From Paracoccus sp. IB05 (GTDB lineage: Bacteria > Pseudomonadota > Alphaproteobacteria > Rhodobacterales > Rhodobacteraceae), in contig NZ_JAEFCF010000044.1 of NCBI RefSeq assembly GCF_016405985.1, forward strand, positions 1 to 45,282: a stretch of DNA of 45,282 bases, in the 5' to 3' direction. Below, piece by piece: positions 32,773 through 41,612 of the stretch. The notes below the pieces were generated by a model. It worked only from the letters and a program-made list of their open reading frames with translations. It was not told the origin of the DNA and ran no database searches. Both the position numbers and the translations under genes were made by a program. Position 1 is the first letter of the stretch. Each line of letters starts with the position of its first letter.

Positions 32773-34461
32773 ATGCCCCGTCAGACCCGAAATGACCATA
32801 TGGCACAGAAGGCAGACCGGCCCGATATAGCGGACCTTTTGCCGACGATGGCCGCGCTGGCATGGCTACCTCAGGCTGCCTTGCTTGCCGTTGCGATTGC
32901 GGCGGTGGCGAAGGGCGCGGCACTGGTGGAGATCGCGGGATTCGCCGCCCTTGCGGCATTTCTCGGTATCTTGCGGGCGCTGATCACCTCCGCCAGTGAG
33001 CGTGCAAGCTTTCTCAGGGCGCGCGAGACGGTGACGGCCCTGCGCAATGCAGCCGTTCTGGCTCTGGCGTCGCGCTCCCCTCTGGATGCCACGCGCACAG
33101 CTTCGGGCGAGGCCGCCAGCATGATCGCCGAACAGGCCGAAAGCATCACGCCATGGCTCGCGCGGTTCGGGCCGACACGCGTCAAGGCGGTCGTCATCCC
33201 TTTGGCGATTTTCCTGACAATCCTGCCGCTCTCCTGGGCGGCAGCGCTGGTCCTTCTGATCGCATTGCCCGTGATCCCGGTCTTCATGGCGCTGATCGGC
33301 TGGCGCGCGCAGGCGGCCAGCAAGGCGCAACTGGTCGAGGTCGGCGCGATGAACGCCTTTCTGCTGGACCGGTTGCGCGGGCTGGCCACGATCCGGGGGC
33401 TGGGCGCGGTTGATCGGGTGGCGGAACGCGTCGGGGAGGAAGCGCAATCCCTGCGGGTCCGCACCATGGCAGTGCTGCGCATCGCCTTCATGACCTCGGC
33501 GGTGCTCGAGCTTTTCGCCGCACTCGGTGTCGCCATGGTCGCGGTCTATGTCGGCTTTCACCTGCTGGGGGACCTGGATTTCGGCGCCTGGGGCGGCAAG
33601 CTCGGGCTGGCGCAGGGCATGTTCATCCTGCTGCTGGCGCCTGCGTTTTTCGAGCCGATGCGCGAATTGTCGGCCATCTGGCATGACAGGGCGGCGGGCC
33701 AGGCGGCGCATGAAAACCTGTTGCGGCTGGCGCAGGAAGGCCACCGGCTGCCCGAGGCCGGCCAAGTCTCCGCTCCGCTTCCCGCAGACAGGCTTGCGAT
33801 CGGCCCGGCGGTTGTTGTCAGGGGCCTGACCTTTGACCACACCGGACCCGACCTCCTTTTCCCGGAGGGGCTGGGCTTTACCGTCAACCACGGCGAACAT
33901 GTCGCCCTTCTCGGGCCCAGCGGGGCTGGCAAGACCACGATCCTGTCGTTGATCGCGGGGCTGGCGATGCCGAAAGCCGGCCGGATCGAGGTTTTCGGGC
34001 AGGAGCTGCGCCCCGAGACCGTCCTGCCCCTGCGCGCGCGGATGGCATGGATCGGGCAGAACCCGCATATCTTCGCCGGATCGCTTGCCGCCAATGTCAC
34101 CCTGGGCCGCAGCGGCATTGATGATGATACCATCGCCCGCGCATTGGCCGCGCTGCGGCTGGACCATGTGGCGCGCGCGCGCGGAAGCGCCCCGATCGGC
34201 GAAGGTGGCGCCGGTCTTTCGGGTGGCGAAGCCCTGCGGCTGGCCCTGGCAAGGATCGCCGTCACGCCGCAGGCGGAGCTGATCCTTGCGGATGAACCCA
34301 CCGCCCACCTTGATCCCGTCACCGCGGGCAAGATCACCGACGCCCTGCTACGGCTTGCGCGGGGGCGTACTCTGATTGTCGCAACCCATGACCCGCGCCT
34401 CGCCGCGCGATTGGATCGCAGCATCCGTCTGGCCCCTCTGGCAGGGAGGGCAGCGGCATGA
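32773..34461 (+). CDS. cydD: Thiol reductant ABC exporter subunit CydD
   Basis: A 562-residue half-transporter of the CydDC exporter, which moves cysteine and glutathione to the periplasm and is needed to assemble cytochrome bd. Six membrane helices fill the first 320 residues, and the ATPase follows: Walker A GPSGAGKT (near 381-388), signature LSGGE (near 482) and Walker B LILADEPTAHLD (near 501-512). The start at 32773 has an AG-rich stretch just upstream; an ATG nine codons later is an alternative. CydD and CydC genes overlap in ATGA. Export of thiols by this pair also suits the thiol-based chemistry of the neighbouring sulfide genes. Confidence 0.92.
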   Translation: MPRQTRNDHMAQKADRPDIADLLPTMAALAWLPQAALLAVAIAAVAKGAALVEIAGFAALAAFLGILRALITSASERASFLRARETVTALRNAAVLALASRSPLDATRTASGEAASMIAEQAESITPWLARFGPTRVKAVVIPLAIFLTILPLSWAAALVLLIALPVIPVFMALIGWRAQAASKAQLVEVGAMNAFLLDRLRGLATIRGLGAVDRVAERVGEEAQSLRVRTMAVLRIAFMTSAVLELFAALGVAMVAVYVGFHLLGDLDFGAWGGKLGLAQGMFILLLAPAFFEPMRELSAIWHDRAAGQAAHENLLRLAQEGHRLPEAGQVSAPLPADRLAIGPAVVVRGLTFDHTGPDLLFPEGLGFTVNHGEHVALLGPSGAGKTTILSLIAGLAMPKAGRIEVFGQELRPETVLPLRARMAWIGQNPHIFAGSLAANVTLGRSGIDDDTIARALAALRLDHVARARGSAPIGEGGAGLSGGEALRLALARIAVTPQAELILADEPTAHLDPVTAGKITDALLRLARGRTLIVATHDPRLAARLDRSIRLAPLAGRAAA

Positions 34462-36146
34462 AGCGCGTCCTGAATGATTTCCGGCCCTTCCTTGGCCTGT
34501 TCTGCGCGAGTACCGGCCGGAAACTGCTGGGAGGTGCCGCGCTGGCCGCCCTGACCGGGCTGATGGGCATGGCGCTTCTGGGCCTGTCGGGCTGGTTCAT
34601 CACCGCGACCGCGCTTGCGGGGCTGGTGCCCGCCACGGCCAGGGCCTTCGATGTCTTCATGCCCTCGGCAGCGATCCGGCTCTTTGCGCTTGGCCGCACG
34701 GCGGCGCGCTATGGCGAAAGGCTGGTGACCCATGATGCAACGCTCGGCCTGCTGGCCGCGTTGCGCGGGCGGCTCTTTCGCGGCTGGTCGGCGCCGGGCG
34801 CGGCAAGGGCACTGGCGATGCGCCCGGCCCGCCTGCTGTTTCGGCTGACCGCCGATGTCGATGCGCTCGATACTGTTTATCTGCGCGTGCTGGTGCCGCT
34901 TGGCACCACCCTCGTGGCGACGCTGGCTGCGGGGATCGCGCTGGCCTTCATCAGCCCGGCTCTGGGGGTCGCGGTCTTTGCGGTGCTGATGCTGACCGGA
35001 ACTTTCGTCGCGGGGATCACTGCGCGCAGCGCCACCCCCGCAACCCTGCGCCGCGCCGCCCGGATCGAGACCTTGCGCGCGCGCGTCATCGACCTTGCCA
35101 GCGGCCAGACCGACCTGCTGATGGCGGGACGGATCCCTGCGCAAAGGGCCGCGCTGGCAGAGGTGGACGCAAGGCTTGCCGCCGACGACCACCGCCTCAA
35201 CCGGATCGAGGCTCGGGCAGGTCTGGCCCATGGCCTGCTTGCGGCGGTGTTGCCTGCGCTGGTGCTGGTGGCGGCGGCAGCAATCGCCGCCGGGGAGCAT
35301 ATCGGCGCACCGGGTGTCGCGCTTGCCCTCCTCATCACCATGGCCGCAACCGAGCCTTTTGCCGCCCTGCGGCGCGGCGCGCTGGATTTTGCGCGCGCCC
35401 GTCTTGCCGCAAGACGCACCGGGCCTGCGCTACTCTGCGCCGCCTTTCCTGTCAGCGCCGAACCCGCCCCCGGTCTCGCAGCGGAATTGCATCACGTCAC
35501 GCTGCGCCACGATGCGGCCCTTGCGCCGATCCTGCGGGATCTGTCGCTTTCGGTCCGGGAGGGCGAGCATATCGCGCTGATCGGGCCAAGCGGTGTCGGC
35601 AAGACCAGCGTGATCCAGTGCCTTGCCGGTGATCTGCCGCCCACGGCGGGAAGCGTCCGCGTCACCGCCACTGCGCGGCTGACACAGCGCACCGAACTGT
35701 TCCGTGACGGCCTGCGCGAAAATCTTCGCCTCGGCGCCCCCATGGCAAGCGACGCGCAGATGATGGCCGTTCTGGCGCAGGCCGGGCTGGAAAGCATCAT
35801 CCATGCGCTCCCTAGTGGCCTCGACACAGAACTCGGCGATGGCGGCCAGGGTCTGTCGGGGGGACAGGCGCGGCGGCTGGCCCTTGCCCGGCTGATGCTG
35901 CGCGATGTGCCGCTCTGGCTTCTGGACGAGCCGACCGAGGGGCTGGACGGAGAGACCGCCCGCGATGTTCTGGCCCGGCTGCGCCATGCCGCAGGCAATC
36001 GCGCCACGATCACCGCCACCCATATCCGACGCGAAGCGGAAGATGCCGACCGCCTGCTGATCCTGGGGGATGGCGGGATCAAGGCCAGCCATATCCGGGG
36101 CAGCCCGGGATTTGAGGCCGCATTGAACGACCTGCGCCCTGACTGA
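34458..36146 (+). CDS. cydC: Thiol reductant ABC exporter subunit CydC
   Basis: A 562-residue partner of CydD. The membrane part begins FRPFLGLFCAST and contains GLSGWFITATALAG, a conserved CydC run in the first helices. The ATPase has Walker A GPSGVGKT (near 375-382), signature LSGGQARRLALARL (from about 465) and Walker B LLDEPTEGLDG (near 490). In E. coli CydDC the CydC subunit binds a haem that stimulates ATP turnover. The gene starts inside the cydD stop codon and is followed after 55 bases by cydA. Confidence 0.92.
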   Translation: MKRVLNDFRPFLGLFCASTGRKLLGGAALAALTGLMGMALLGLSGWFITATALAGLVPATARAFDVFMPSAAIRLFALGRTAARYGERLVTHDATLGLLAALRGRLFRGWSAPGAARALAMRPARLLFRLTADVDALDTVYLRVLVPLGTTLVATLAAGIALAFISPALGVAVFAVLMLTGTFVAGITARSATPATLRRAARIETLRARVIDLASGQTDLLMAGRIPAQRAALAEVDARLAADDHRLNRIEARAGLAHGLLAAVLPALVLVAAAAIAAGEHIGAPGVALALLITMAATEPFAALRRGALDFARARLAARRTGPALLCAAFPVSAEPAPGLAAELHHVTLRHDAALAPILRDLSLSVREGEHIALIGPSGVGKTSVIQCLAGDLPPTAGSVRVTATARLTQRTELFRDGLRENLRLGAPMASDAQMMAVLAQAGLESIIHALPSGLDTELGDGGQGLSGGQARRLALARLMLRDVPLWLLDEPTEGLDGETARDVLARLRHAAGNRATITATHIRREAEDADRLLILGDGGIKASHIRGSPGFEAALNDLRPD

Positions 36147-36201
36147 ACCGCCCATCATGGGCAAAACAGCTCCATCCACCCGCAGACGCAAAGGCAGCAA
36201 G

Positions 36202-37779
36202 ATGGAATTCGACGTTGTAACCCTGTCGCGGCTTCAGTTCGCTTTGACCGCGCTTTACCATTTTCTCTTCGTGCCCCTCACTCTTGGCCTTTCCGTGCTG
36301 CTGGCGGCGATGGAGACAGTCTATGTGATGACGGGCCGCCCGATCTGGCGCCAGATGACCAAATTCTGGGGCACATTGTTCGGGATCAATTTCGTGCTGG
36401 GCGTCGCCACCGGCATCGTGATGGAATTCCAGTTCGGCATGAACTGGAGCTATTACAGCCATTATGTCGGCGATATCTTCGGCGCGCCGCTCGCCATCGA
36501 AGGGCTGATGGCCTTCTTCCTTGAGGCCACCTTCGTCGGGCTGTTCTTTTTCGGCTGGGACAAGATGTCGAAGGTCGGGCATCTCTTCGCCACCTATGCC
36601 GTGGCGATCGGCTCGAACTTCTCTGCCTTGTGGATCCTGATCGCCAATGGCTGGATGCAGCATCCGGTGGGCGCGACATTCAACCCCGACACCATGCGGA
36701 TGGAAGTGACCGATTTCTTCGAGGTGCTCTTCAACCCGGTCGCCCAGGCCCGCTTTGTCCATACCGTCTCGGCGGGCTATCTGACCGCCTCGGTCTTCGT
36801 TCTGGGCGTCTCGGCCTGGTATCTGCTGAAGGGTCGGCACATCGCCATCGCCAAACGCTCGATGACCATCGCGGCCTCGTTCGGCCTGCTGGCCTCGGTC
36901 TCGGTCGTGGTTCTGGGGGATGAGGGCGGCTATCTGGCCTCGGAACACCAGAAGATGAAACTCGCCGCCATCGAGGGCATGTGGAATACCGAGCCGGCGC
37001 CGGCCTCCTTCACCCTGTTCGGCATTCCCGACATGGAGGAGCGCACGACCCATTATGCGGTCCACATCCCCTGGGTCATGGGACTGATCGGGACCCGTTC
37101 GCTGACGACCGAAATCCCCGGCATCGAGGAGTTGGAAGCCCATGCCGAAACCCGGATCCGCAACGGCATCCTTGCCTATGATGCGCTGCAGGATTACCGG
37201 GCCGCGCCCTCGCGCGAGGCAGTGCCTCCCGAGGCCGTCACGGCCTTCGACGAACACGGCCACGATCTCGGCTATGCGCTGCTTTTGACGAAGTATGTCG
37301 AGGATCCGCGCGAGGCGACTGAGGCGCAGATCAAGGCCGCAGCGTGGGATACGGTGCCGCATGTTCCGACGCTGTTCTGGTCCTTCCGCCTCATGGTCGC
37401 GATCGGCTTCTTCAACGTCGCGTTGATGGGCTTTTTCGTGGTGCTTTCGGCGCGCCGCAAGCTGGGCGTCAGCCGCTGGCCGCTGAAGATCGCGGTGGCC
37501 TCGCTGGCGCTGCCATGGATCGCCGCCGAACTCGGCTGGATCACCGCCGAATTCGGGCGCCAACCCTGGGCGGTCGAGGGCGTTCTGCCCACGGTCGCCG
37601 CTGTTTCCGAACTGACCGTGCCGACCCTCTGGCTGACGATCATCGGCTTCACGCTGATCTATTCGGTGCTGATCGTGATCGAGGTCCGGCTGATGCTGGA
37701 GGCGATCCGCAAGGGGCCGCAGCCCGATCACGACCCGGAAATGCCCCTTGCCCCCAAACCCCTTGTTGCAGCGGAGTGA
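36202..37779 (+). CDS. cydA: Cytochrome bd ubiquinol oxidase subunit I
   Basis: A 525-residue membrane subunit, close to the 522 of E. coli CydA. The haem b595 ligand H20, the haem b558 ligands H187 and M398, and the proton-path glutamates E100 and E108 stand in place, and GRQPW (452-456) is the family signature. The periplasmic quinol loop after about 247 (SEHQKMKLAAIEGMW) is present. The oxidase reduces oxygen to water with high affinity and, unlike haem-copper oxidases, tolerates sulfide. The frame is open from 36157, but the ATG at 36202 gives the normal N-terminus. Confidence 0.95.
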   Translation: MEFDVVTLSRLQFALTALYHFLFVPLTLGLSVLLAAMETVYVMTGRPIWRQMTKFWGTLFGINFVLGVATGIVMEFQFGMNWSYYSHYVGDIFGAPLAIEGLMAFFLEATFVGLFFFGWDKMSKVGHLFATYAVAIGSNFSALWILIANGWMQHPVGATFNPDTMRMEVTDFFEVLFNPVAQARFVHTVSAGYLTASVFVLGVSAWYLLKGRHIAIAKRSMTIAASFGLLASVSVVVLGDEGGYLASEHQKMKLAAIEGMWNTEPAPASFTLFGIPDMEERTTHYAVHIPWVMGLIGTRSLTTEIPGIEELEAHAETRIRNGILAYDALQDYRAAPSREAVPPEAVTAFDEHGHDLGYALLLTKYVEDPREATEAQIKAAAWDTVPHVPTLFWSFRLMVAIGFFNVALMGFFVVLSARRKLGVSRWPLKIAVASLALPWIAAELGWITAEFGRQPWAVEGVLPTVAAVSELTVPTLWLTIIGFTLIYSVLIVIEVRLMLEAIRKGPQPDHDPEMPLAPKPLVAAE

Positions 37780-37783
37780 CGCC

Positions 37784-38935
37784 ATGATCCTGCATGAACT
37801 CATCGACTACGGCACGTTGCGCGTCATCTGGTGGCTGCTGCTCGGCGTATTGCTGATCGGCTTTGCCGTGATGGACGGCTTCGACCTTGGGGTGGGGATG
37901 CTTTTGCCCTTCGCCGGCAAGACCGATATGGAACGGCGCATCGTCATCAACACCATCGGCCCGGTCTGGGAGGGCAACCAGGTCTGGCTGATCCTCGGCG
38001 GCGGGGCGATCTTTGCCGCCTGGCCGCCGCTTTATGCGGTCAGTTTCTCGGGCTTCTACCTTGCGATGTTTGCTATCCTCGCCGCGCTGATCCTGCGCCC
38101 GGTCGGGTTCAAGTATCGCTCGAAACGCGAAGGCGCACGCTGGCGGAGGAACTGGGACTGGGCGCTGTTCGTAGGTGGCTTCGTCCCGGCGCTGATCTTC
38201 GGTGTCGCTGTCGGCAATGTGCTGCAAGGGGTGCCGTTCCGGCTCGGCTCCGACCTGCGGATCTTCTATGACGGCAGCTTCTTCGGCCTCCTGAACCCCT
38301 TCGCGCTGCTGTGCGGCCTGTTGTCGGTCGCCATGCTGGCGATGCACGGGGCGAACTGGCTGGTGCTGAAATCCTCGGGGCCGGTTGCGGCACGGGCGCG
38401 GTCCTTCGCCCGGATCGCGGCCCTTGCCACCATCGGGCTCTATGCACTTGGCGGGTTGGCCCTTTGGCTCTTTGTCGATGGTTACCGCATCACCAGCGTG
38501 ATCGACCCGTCCGGCCCGTCCAACCCGCTGGCAAAAACCGTCGAGACCTCGGCAGGCGGCTGGTTTGCGAACTACGCCACCCATCCCTGGATGCTGCTGG
38601 CCCCCGCCCTTGGCTTCGTCGGCGCGCTTCTGGTGTTGTGGGGGCTGCGCTCGGGACGCGAGATCGGAACGCTGTTGTTCTCGAAGCTTTCGATCTTCGG
38701 GATCATCTCGTCGGTCGGGCTGTCGATGTTTCCGTTCATCCTGCCCTCGACAGTGCAGCCCGGGGCCAGCCTGACGGTCTGGGACGCATCCTCCAGCCAT
38801 CTGACGCTCTTCATCATGCTCTTTGTCACCGTAATCTTCTTGCCTCTGATCGCCGCCTACACGGCCTGGGCCTACAAACTGCTCTGGGGCAAGGTCGAGG
38901 AAGACGACATCACAGGTGGCGGTCACGCCTACTGA
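37784..38935 (+). CDS. cydB: Cytochrome bd ubiquinol oxidase subunit II
   Basis: A 383-residue subunit with eight to nine membrane helices. The family runs FAVMDGFDLGVGMLLPF and INTIGPVWEGNQVWLILGGGAIFAAWP are intact, the latter carrying conserved glycine and tryptophan residues at the CydA interface. GGAG at 37772-37775 supports the start, four bases after the cydA stop. CydB is structurally similar to CydA but binds no haem in most enzymes. Confidence 0.95.
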   Translation: MILHELIDYGTLRVIWWLLLGVLLIGFAVMDGFDLGVGMLLPFAGKTDMERRIVINTIGPVWEGNQVWLILGGGAIFAAWPPLYAVSFSGFYLAMFAILAALILRPVGFKYRSKREGARWRRNWDWALFVGGFVPALIFGVAVGNVLQGVPFRLGSDLRIFYDGSFFGLLNPFALLCGLLSVAMLAMHGANWLVLKSSGPVAARARSFARIAALATIGLYALGGLALWLFVDGYRITSVIDPSGPSNPLAKTVETSAGGWFANYATHPWMLLAPALGFVGALLVLWGLRSGREIGTLLFSKLSIFGIISSVGLSMFPFILPSTVQPGASLTVWDASSSHLTLFIMLFVTVIFLPLIAAYTAWAYKLLWGKVEEDDITGGGHAY

Positions 38936-38947
38936 AAGGGAACAGAA

Positions 38948-39088
38948 ATGTGGTATTTTGCCTGGATCCTCGGTCTGCCGCTCGCAGTCTGCTTCGCGGT
39001 TCTGAACGCAATGTGGTACGAAATGCTGGAAGACGACGATCAACACAGCCAAGCGAAATCGGTTTCCCCCAAGCAAAGCCAATCCTAA
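38948..39088 (+). CDS. cydX: Cytochrome bd small subunit CydX
   Basis: A 46-residue single-helix protein, too short for most gene tables. It begins MWYFAWILGLPLAVCFAVLN, continues AMWYEMLEDD and ends in a polar tail. The N-terminal MWYFAW and the helix followed by W-x-E match CydX/YbgT, which clamps and stabilises the haems of CydA. It lies 12 bases after cydB, in the position of cydX in E. coli. With it the cyd set is complete: exporter, two large subunits and small subunit. Confidence 0.9.
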   Translation: MWYFAWILGLPLAVCFAVLNAMWYEMLEDDDQHSQAKSVSPKQSQS

Positions 39089-39207
39089 GTTGGAACCGAT
39101 GCACCGTTTCTATCTAAAAAGCACAATCATGATTTGCGGCGCAATGAAAGCAACTCTCTCTCGTTCGGATCTCATCTTCGCACAGCTCAGCAGAAAACTC
39201 GACTAGC

Positions 39208-39236
39208 GCATCCCCCTGAACGTGTGGGGGACCACC
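39208..39236. repeat. Solitary 29-base hairpin repeat resembling a type I-E CRISPR repeat
   Basis: It begins GCATCCCCCTGAACG, continues TGTGGGGGACCACC and is exactly 29 bases long. CCCCC and GGGGG pair around TGAACGTGT. The length, the GC-rich stem and the terminal ACC resemble type I-E repeats of proteobacteria. No second copy lies 61 bases up- or downstream and no cas gene is present, so it is at best an orphan unit; a chance hairpin is possible. Confidence 0.3.
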
Positions 39237-39298
39237 GATCCAGGCGATCCACAATCAGGTGAGAAAGATATACTCAGGCGCATGCAAACAGTGGTGGC

Positions 39299-39313
39299 AC
39301 GCAATATTTGCGT
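39299..39313. promoter_or_regulatory. Inverted repeat upstream of the SDR gene
   Basis: ACGCAA-TAT-TTGCGT, perfect 6-bp arms, ends 30 bases before the ATG at 39344, and weaker pairing continues outwards (GGTG and CACC). The position fits a repressor operator over the promoter or leader of the dehydrogenase gene. Confidence 0.5.
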
Positions 39314-39343
39314 CACCCCAACCCAACCAAAGGAGAAGTCTAC

Positions 39344-40273
39344 ATGGGTAAGCTAAACGATAAAGTTGTCGTGGTGACGGGCTCGGTCTCTGCGATCCCG
39401 GGATATGATTCCATTGGATCGGCAACCATTCGCGAAGCTCTGGCAGAAGGGGCTGCGGGAGTCGTCATCTCCGATATCAACGACGAACTGGGCGAAGCCT
39501 TCGCGAAAAGCCTGAACGAACAACATGGCACCGGACGGGCTCTTTATGTCCATACAGATGTAAGAGACCCGAAGGATGTCGAAAAGCTGTTCGATATCAC
39601 CGAAAAGACCTATGGCCGCGTCGATGCTGTTATGGCCAATGCCGGGGTGGCAACGGCCGAGGACTTCGACAAGGATCCGGAAGCTGTCCTGAAATCCCGT
39701 AAGTTCATTCAAAGCATTAATGAGGACGGAGTTTTCCACACCGCCCTCTACGGTTCGCGTCTGATGATCAAGCACGGGACGAAAGGCTCCATCGTGCTGG
39801 TATCCAGTATTCACGGTGTCGTCGGTCGCCCCAAGGTCGTGAACCCGGACACGGGCGATGTGCTAATCGATCGCTTCAACTTGATTCAATACACGATGGG
39901 CAAGCATGGCGTCGTCGGCCTGTCCAAGGCCTTGGCTCTTCAACTGGCGGAATATGGCATTCGCGTTAATACGGTGAACCCGGGCTATATCATGACTCCC
40001 CTGTTTCAGGCTGCGGTCAATGCCGATAAGGGCGAGTTGGCAAAAGAGAAGACGCTGGCAACAGATGCTTTCGACTTCACCCAACTGGCGGCACTGCACC
40101 CGCTCTGCAACGACCCGGTAGAACAGGCCGATATCGTTCCACGGGGCAAGTTTGGTGGTCGCATGGGCGTTCCTGTCGAAATTGCCAAGCCCGCAGTCTT
40201 CCTGATGTCGGACGAATCTTCCTTTGTTACAGGCCAGAAGCTTGTAATTGACGGGGGGTATACGGCAGGCTGA
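39344..40273 (+). CDS. Short-chain dehydrogenase/reductase, atypical cofactor motif
   Basis: A 309-residue SDR. NAG (99-101), the serine of VLVSS (154-155), Y183 and K187 in QYTMGKHG, and the closing NPGYIMTPL are all in place, so it should be an active NAD(P)-linked oxidoreductase. The glycine-rich motif is unusual: TGSVSAIPGYDSIG instead of TGxxxGxG, with extra residues before the last glycine. A long loop at 215-265 with HPLCND may form the substrate lid. AGGAG lies ten bases before the ATG. Its base composition is lower in GC than the cyd genes, which suggests a different source. The substrate is unknown. Confidence 0.85.
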   Translation: MGKLNDKVVVVTGSVSAIPGYDSIGSATIREALAEGAAGVVISDINDELGEAFAKSLNEQHGTGRALYVHTDVRDPKDVEKLFDITEKTYGRVDAVMANAGVATAEDFDKDPEAVLKSRKFIQSINEDGVFHTALYGSRLMIKHGTKGSIVLVSSIHGVVGRPKVVNPDTGDVLIDRFNLIQYTMGKHGVVGLSKALALQLAEYGIRVNTVNPGYIMTPLFQAAVNADKGELAKEKTLATDAFDFTQLAALHPLCNDPVEQADIVPRGKFGGRMGVPVEIAKPAVFLMSDESSFVTGQKLVIDGGYTAG

Positions 40274-40647
40274 GATCGCCTTGTGGGAGGCTCCCACACT
40301 GGCTCGCTGCATCGCCGGGGTCGAAGTCGCCTTCGCCCGGGTGCGCGCGCTGGTGACCGAACATCTGAGATGACCATGTCCCCCGGCACGACCGCTGTCA
40401 CCGCAGGTCGGGCGAGCTTACTCGTGCCGGGGTTCTCATGGTCACGCGCGGCTTCATCGGGGCCTTCCTGCCACTGATGTCGACCACGATCTTCCTGATC
40501 CTTGCCACAGGCTGCTTTGCTCAGTCGGGTATCTGGAATGCCATCACAAGGTGATCAAACCGGCAAACCCTGCCAACGACAATACATGATTAATCACAAC
40601 TATTTGAAAATATTGCGCCCTGGGACACAGCCCTCTTAAGCTTCGCT
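40274..40647 (+). other. Gene debris next to the IS481-type element
   Basis: No complete gene. One short frame reads LARCIAGVEVAFARVRALVTEHLR and stops near 40372. Another from 40438 reads MVTRGFIGAFLPLMSTTIFL and stops near 40555, looking like a lone membrane segment. These may be the ends of genes cut by rearrangement; I cannot name them. Confidence 0.4.
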
Positions 40648-41612
40648 TAGGTGTTTAGTCCCGGCATCTGGTGGATCGGATTTACGATGAATCGATCTGG
40701 CTCTGATGTCCAGATTTTGCAGATGTATTCGTAGGGCGTGAGGCCGTTCAGGGTCTTGAGCCTGCGCGCGAAGTTGTAGGCGGACATGAAGTCCTTAAGA
40801 TGCGTCCGCAGTTGATCATGGCTGTCGTAGTGGAAGCGTTTGACGGTGGCCTCCTTGATCGTGCGGTTCATCCGTTCGACCTAGCCATTGGTCCAGGGGT
40901 GTTTCACCTTGGTCAGCCGGTGATCAATGTCGTGTTCACGGCATACGCGCCCGAAGATGTGCTCGAAAGCGCTGGTATCGACGCTGCGATTTGCGAACTG
41001 CACTCCATTGTCGGTTAACACCTTGTGGATCGGGTATGGCGCAGCTGCGATCAGGTCGCGCAGAAACTGGGCTGCAGCCATCTTCCCTGCCTTTTGGACG
41101 AGGCGAATGAAGGCAAACTTGCTGGTTCTGTCAATCGCGACAAAGAGATAGAGCTTCCCTTCGGCGGTCTGCATCTCGGCAATATCGATGTGAAAGAAGC
41201 CGATAGGATAGCGCTTGAACGTCGACCGTTTCGGTTTGTCGCCATCCACTTCGGGCAGTCGAGAGATGCCGTGGCGCTGAAGGCACCGATGCAGCGCTGA
41301 GCGTGTCAGGTGCGGGATGGACGGCTGCAGGGCATAAAGGCAGTCGTCCAGCGGTAGCAGTGTATGGCGCCGAAAAGCAACGACGGCCGCCTCCTCGGCC
41401 TCCGTCAGGATCGTCGAACGCGGCTCCGACGGCCCGGTCTTCATATCCTCGACCGTCGCGCGCTTGCGCCACTTCGCAACGGTCTTGGGATTGATACCCA
41501 GCTCACGGCTCAACTGCGCGAGCGAAGCTTGCGATCGCTGTATTGCTGCTCTGACGGCGTGCGTGGTCGTGGCGCTGCCATGACGAATTTGTCCCATAGG
41601 GCATCCTTCCAT
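40647..41612 (-). pseudogene. IS481-family transposase with an in-frame amber stop
   Basis: A 321-codon frame with a helix-turn-helix (SLAQLSRELGINPKTVAKWR) and an rve-type DDE core: first aspartate in FFHIDIAE, second in VLTDNGVQF, glutamate in VERMNRTIKE. A TAG at 40881-40883 stands where relatives have NGQVER, so a single C-to-T change of CAG explains it. It stops translation two codons before the catalytic glutamate; the rest of the frame to 40647 is intact. The element is therefore probably immobile unless the codon is suppressed, which suggests the 32-kb block is now fixed at this end. Confidence 0.85.

Noticed and set aside
39208-39300. A true CRISPR array
   Set aside because: Only one repeat-like unit exists, with no second copy at either side and no cas genes.
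40635-40651. A third PmrA-box-like match, CTTAAG-N5-CTTAGG
   Set aside because: Its second half coincides with the terminal repeat of the IS481-type element and no gene start follows at a suitable distance, so the match is probably accidental.
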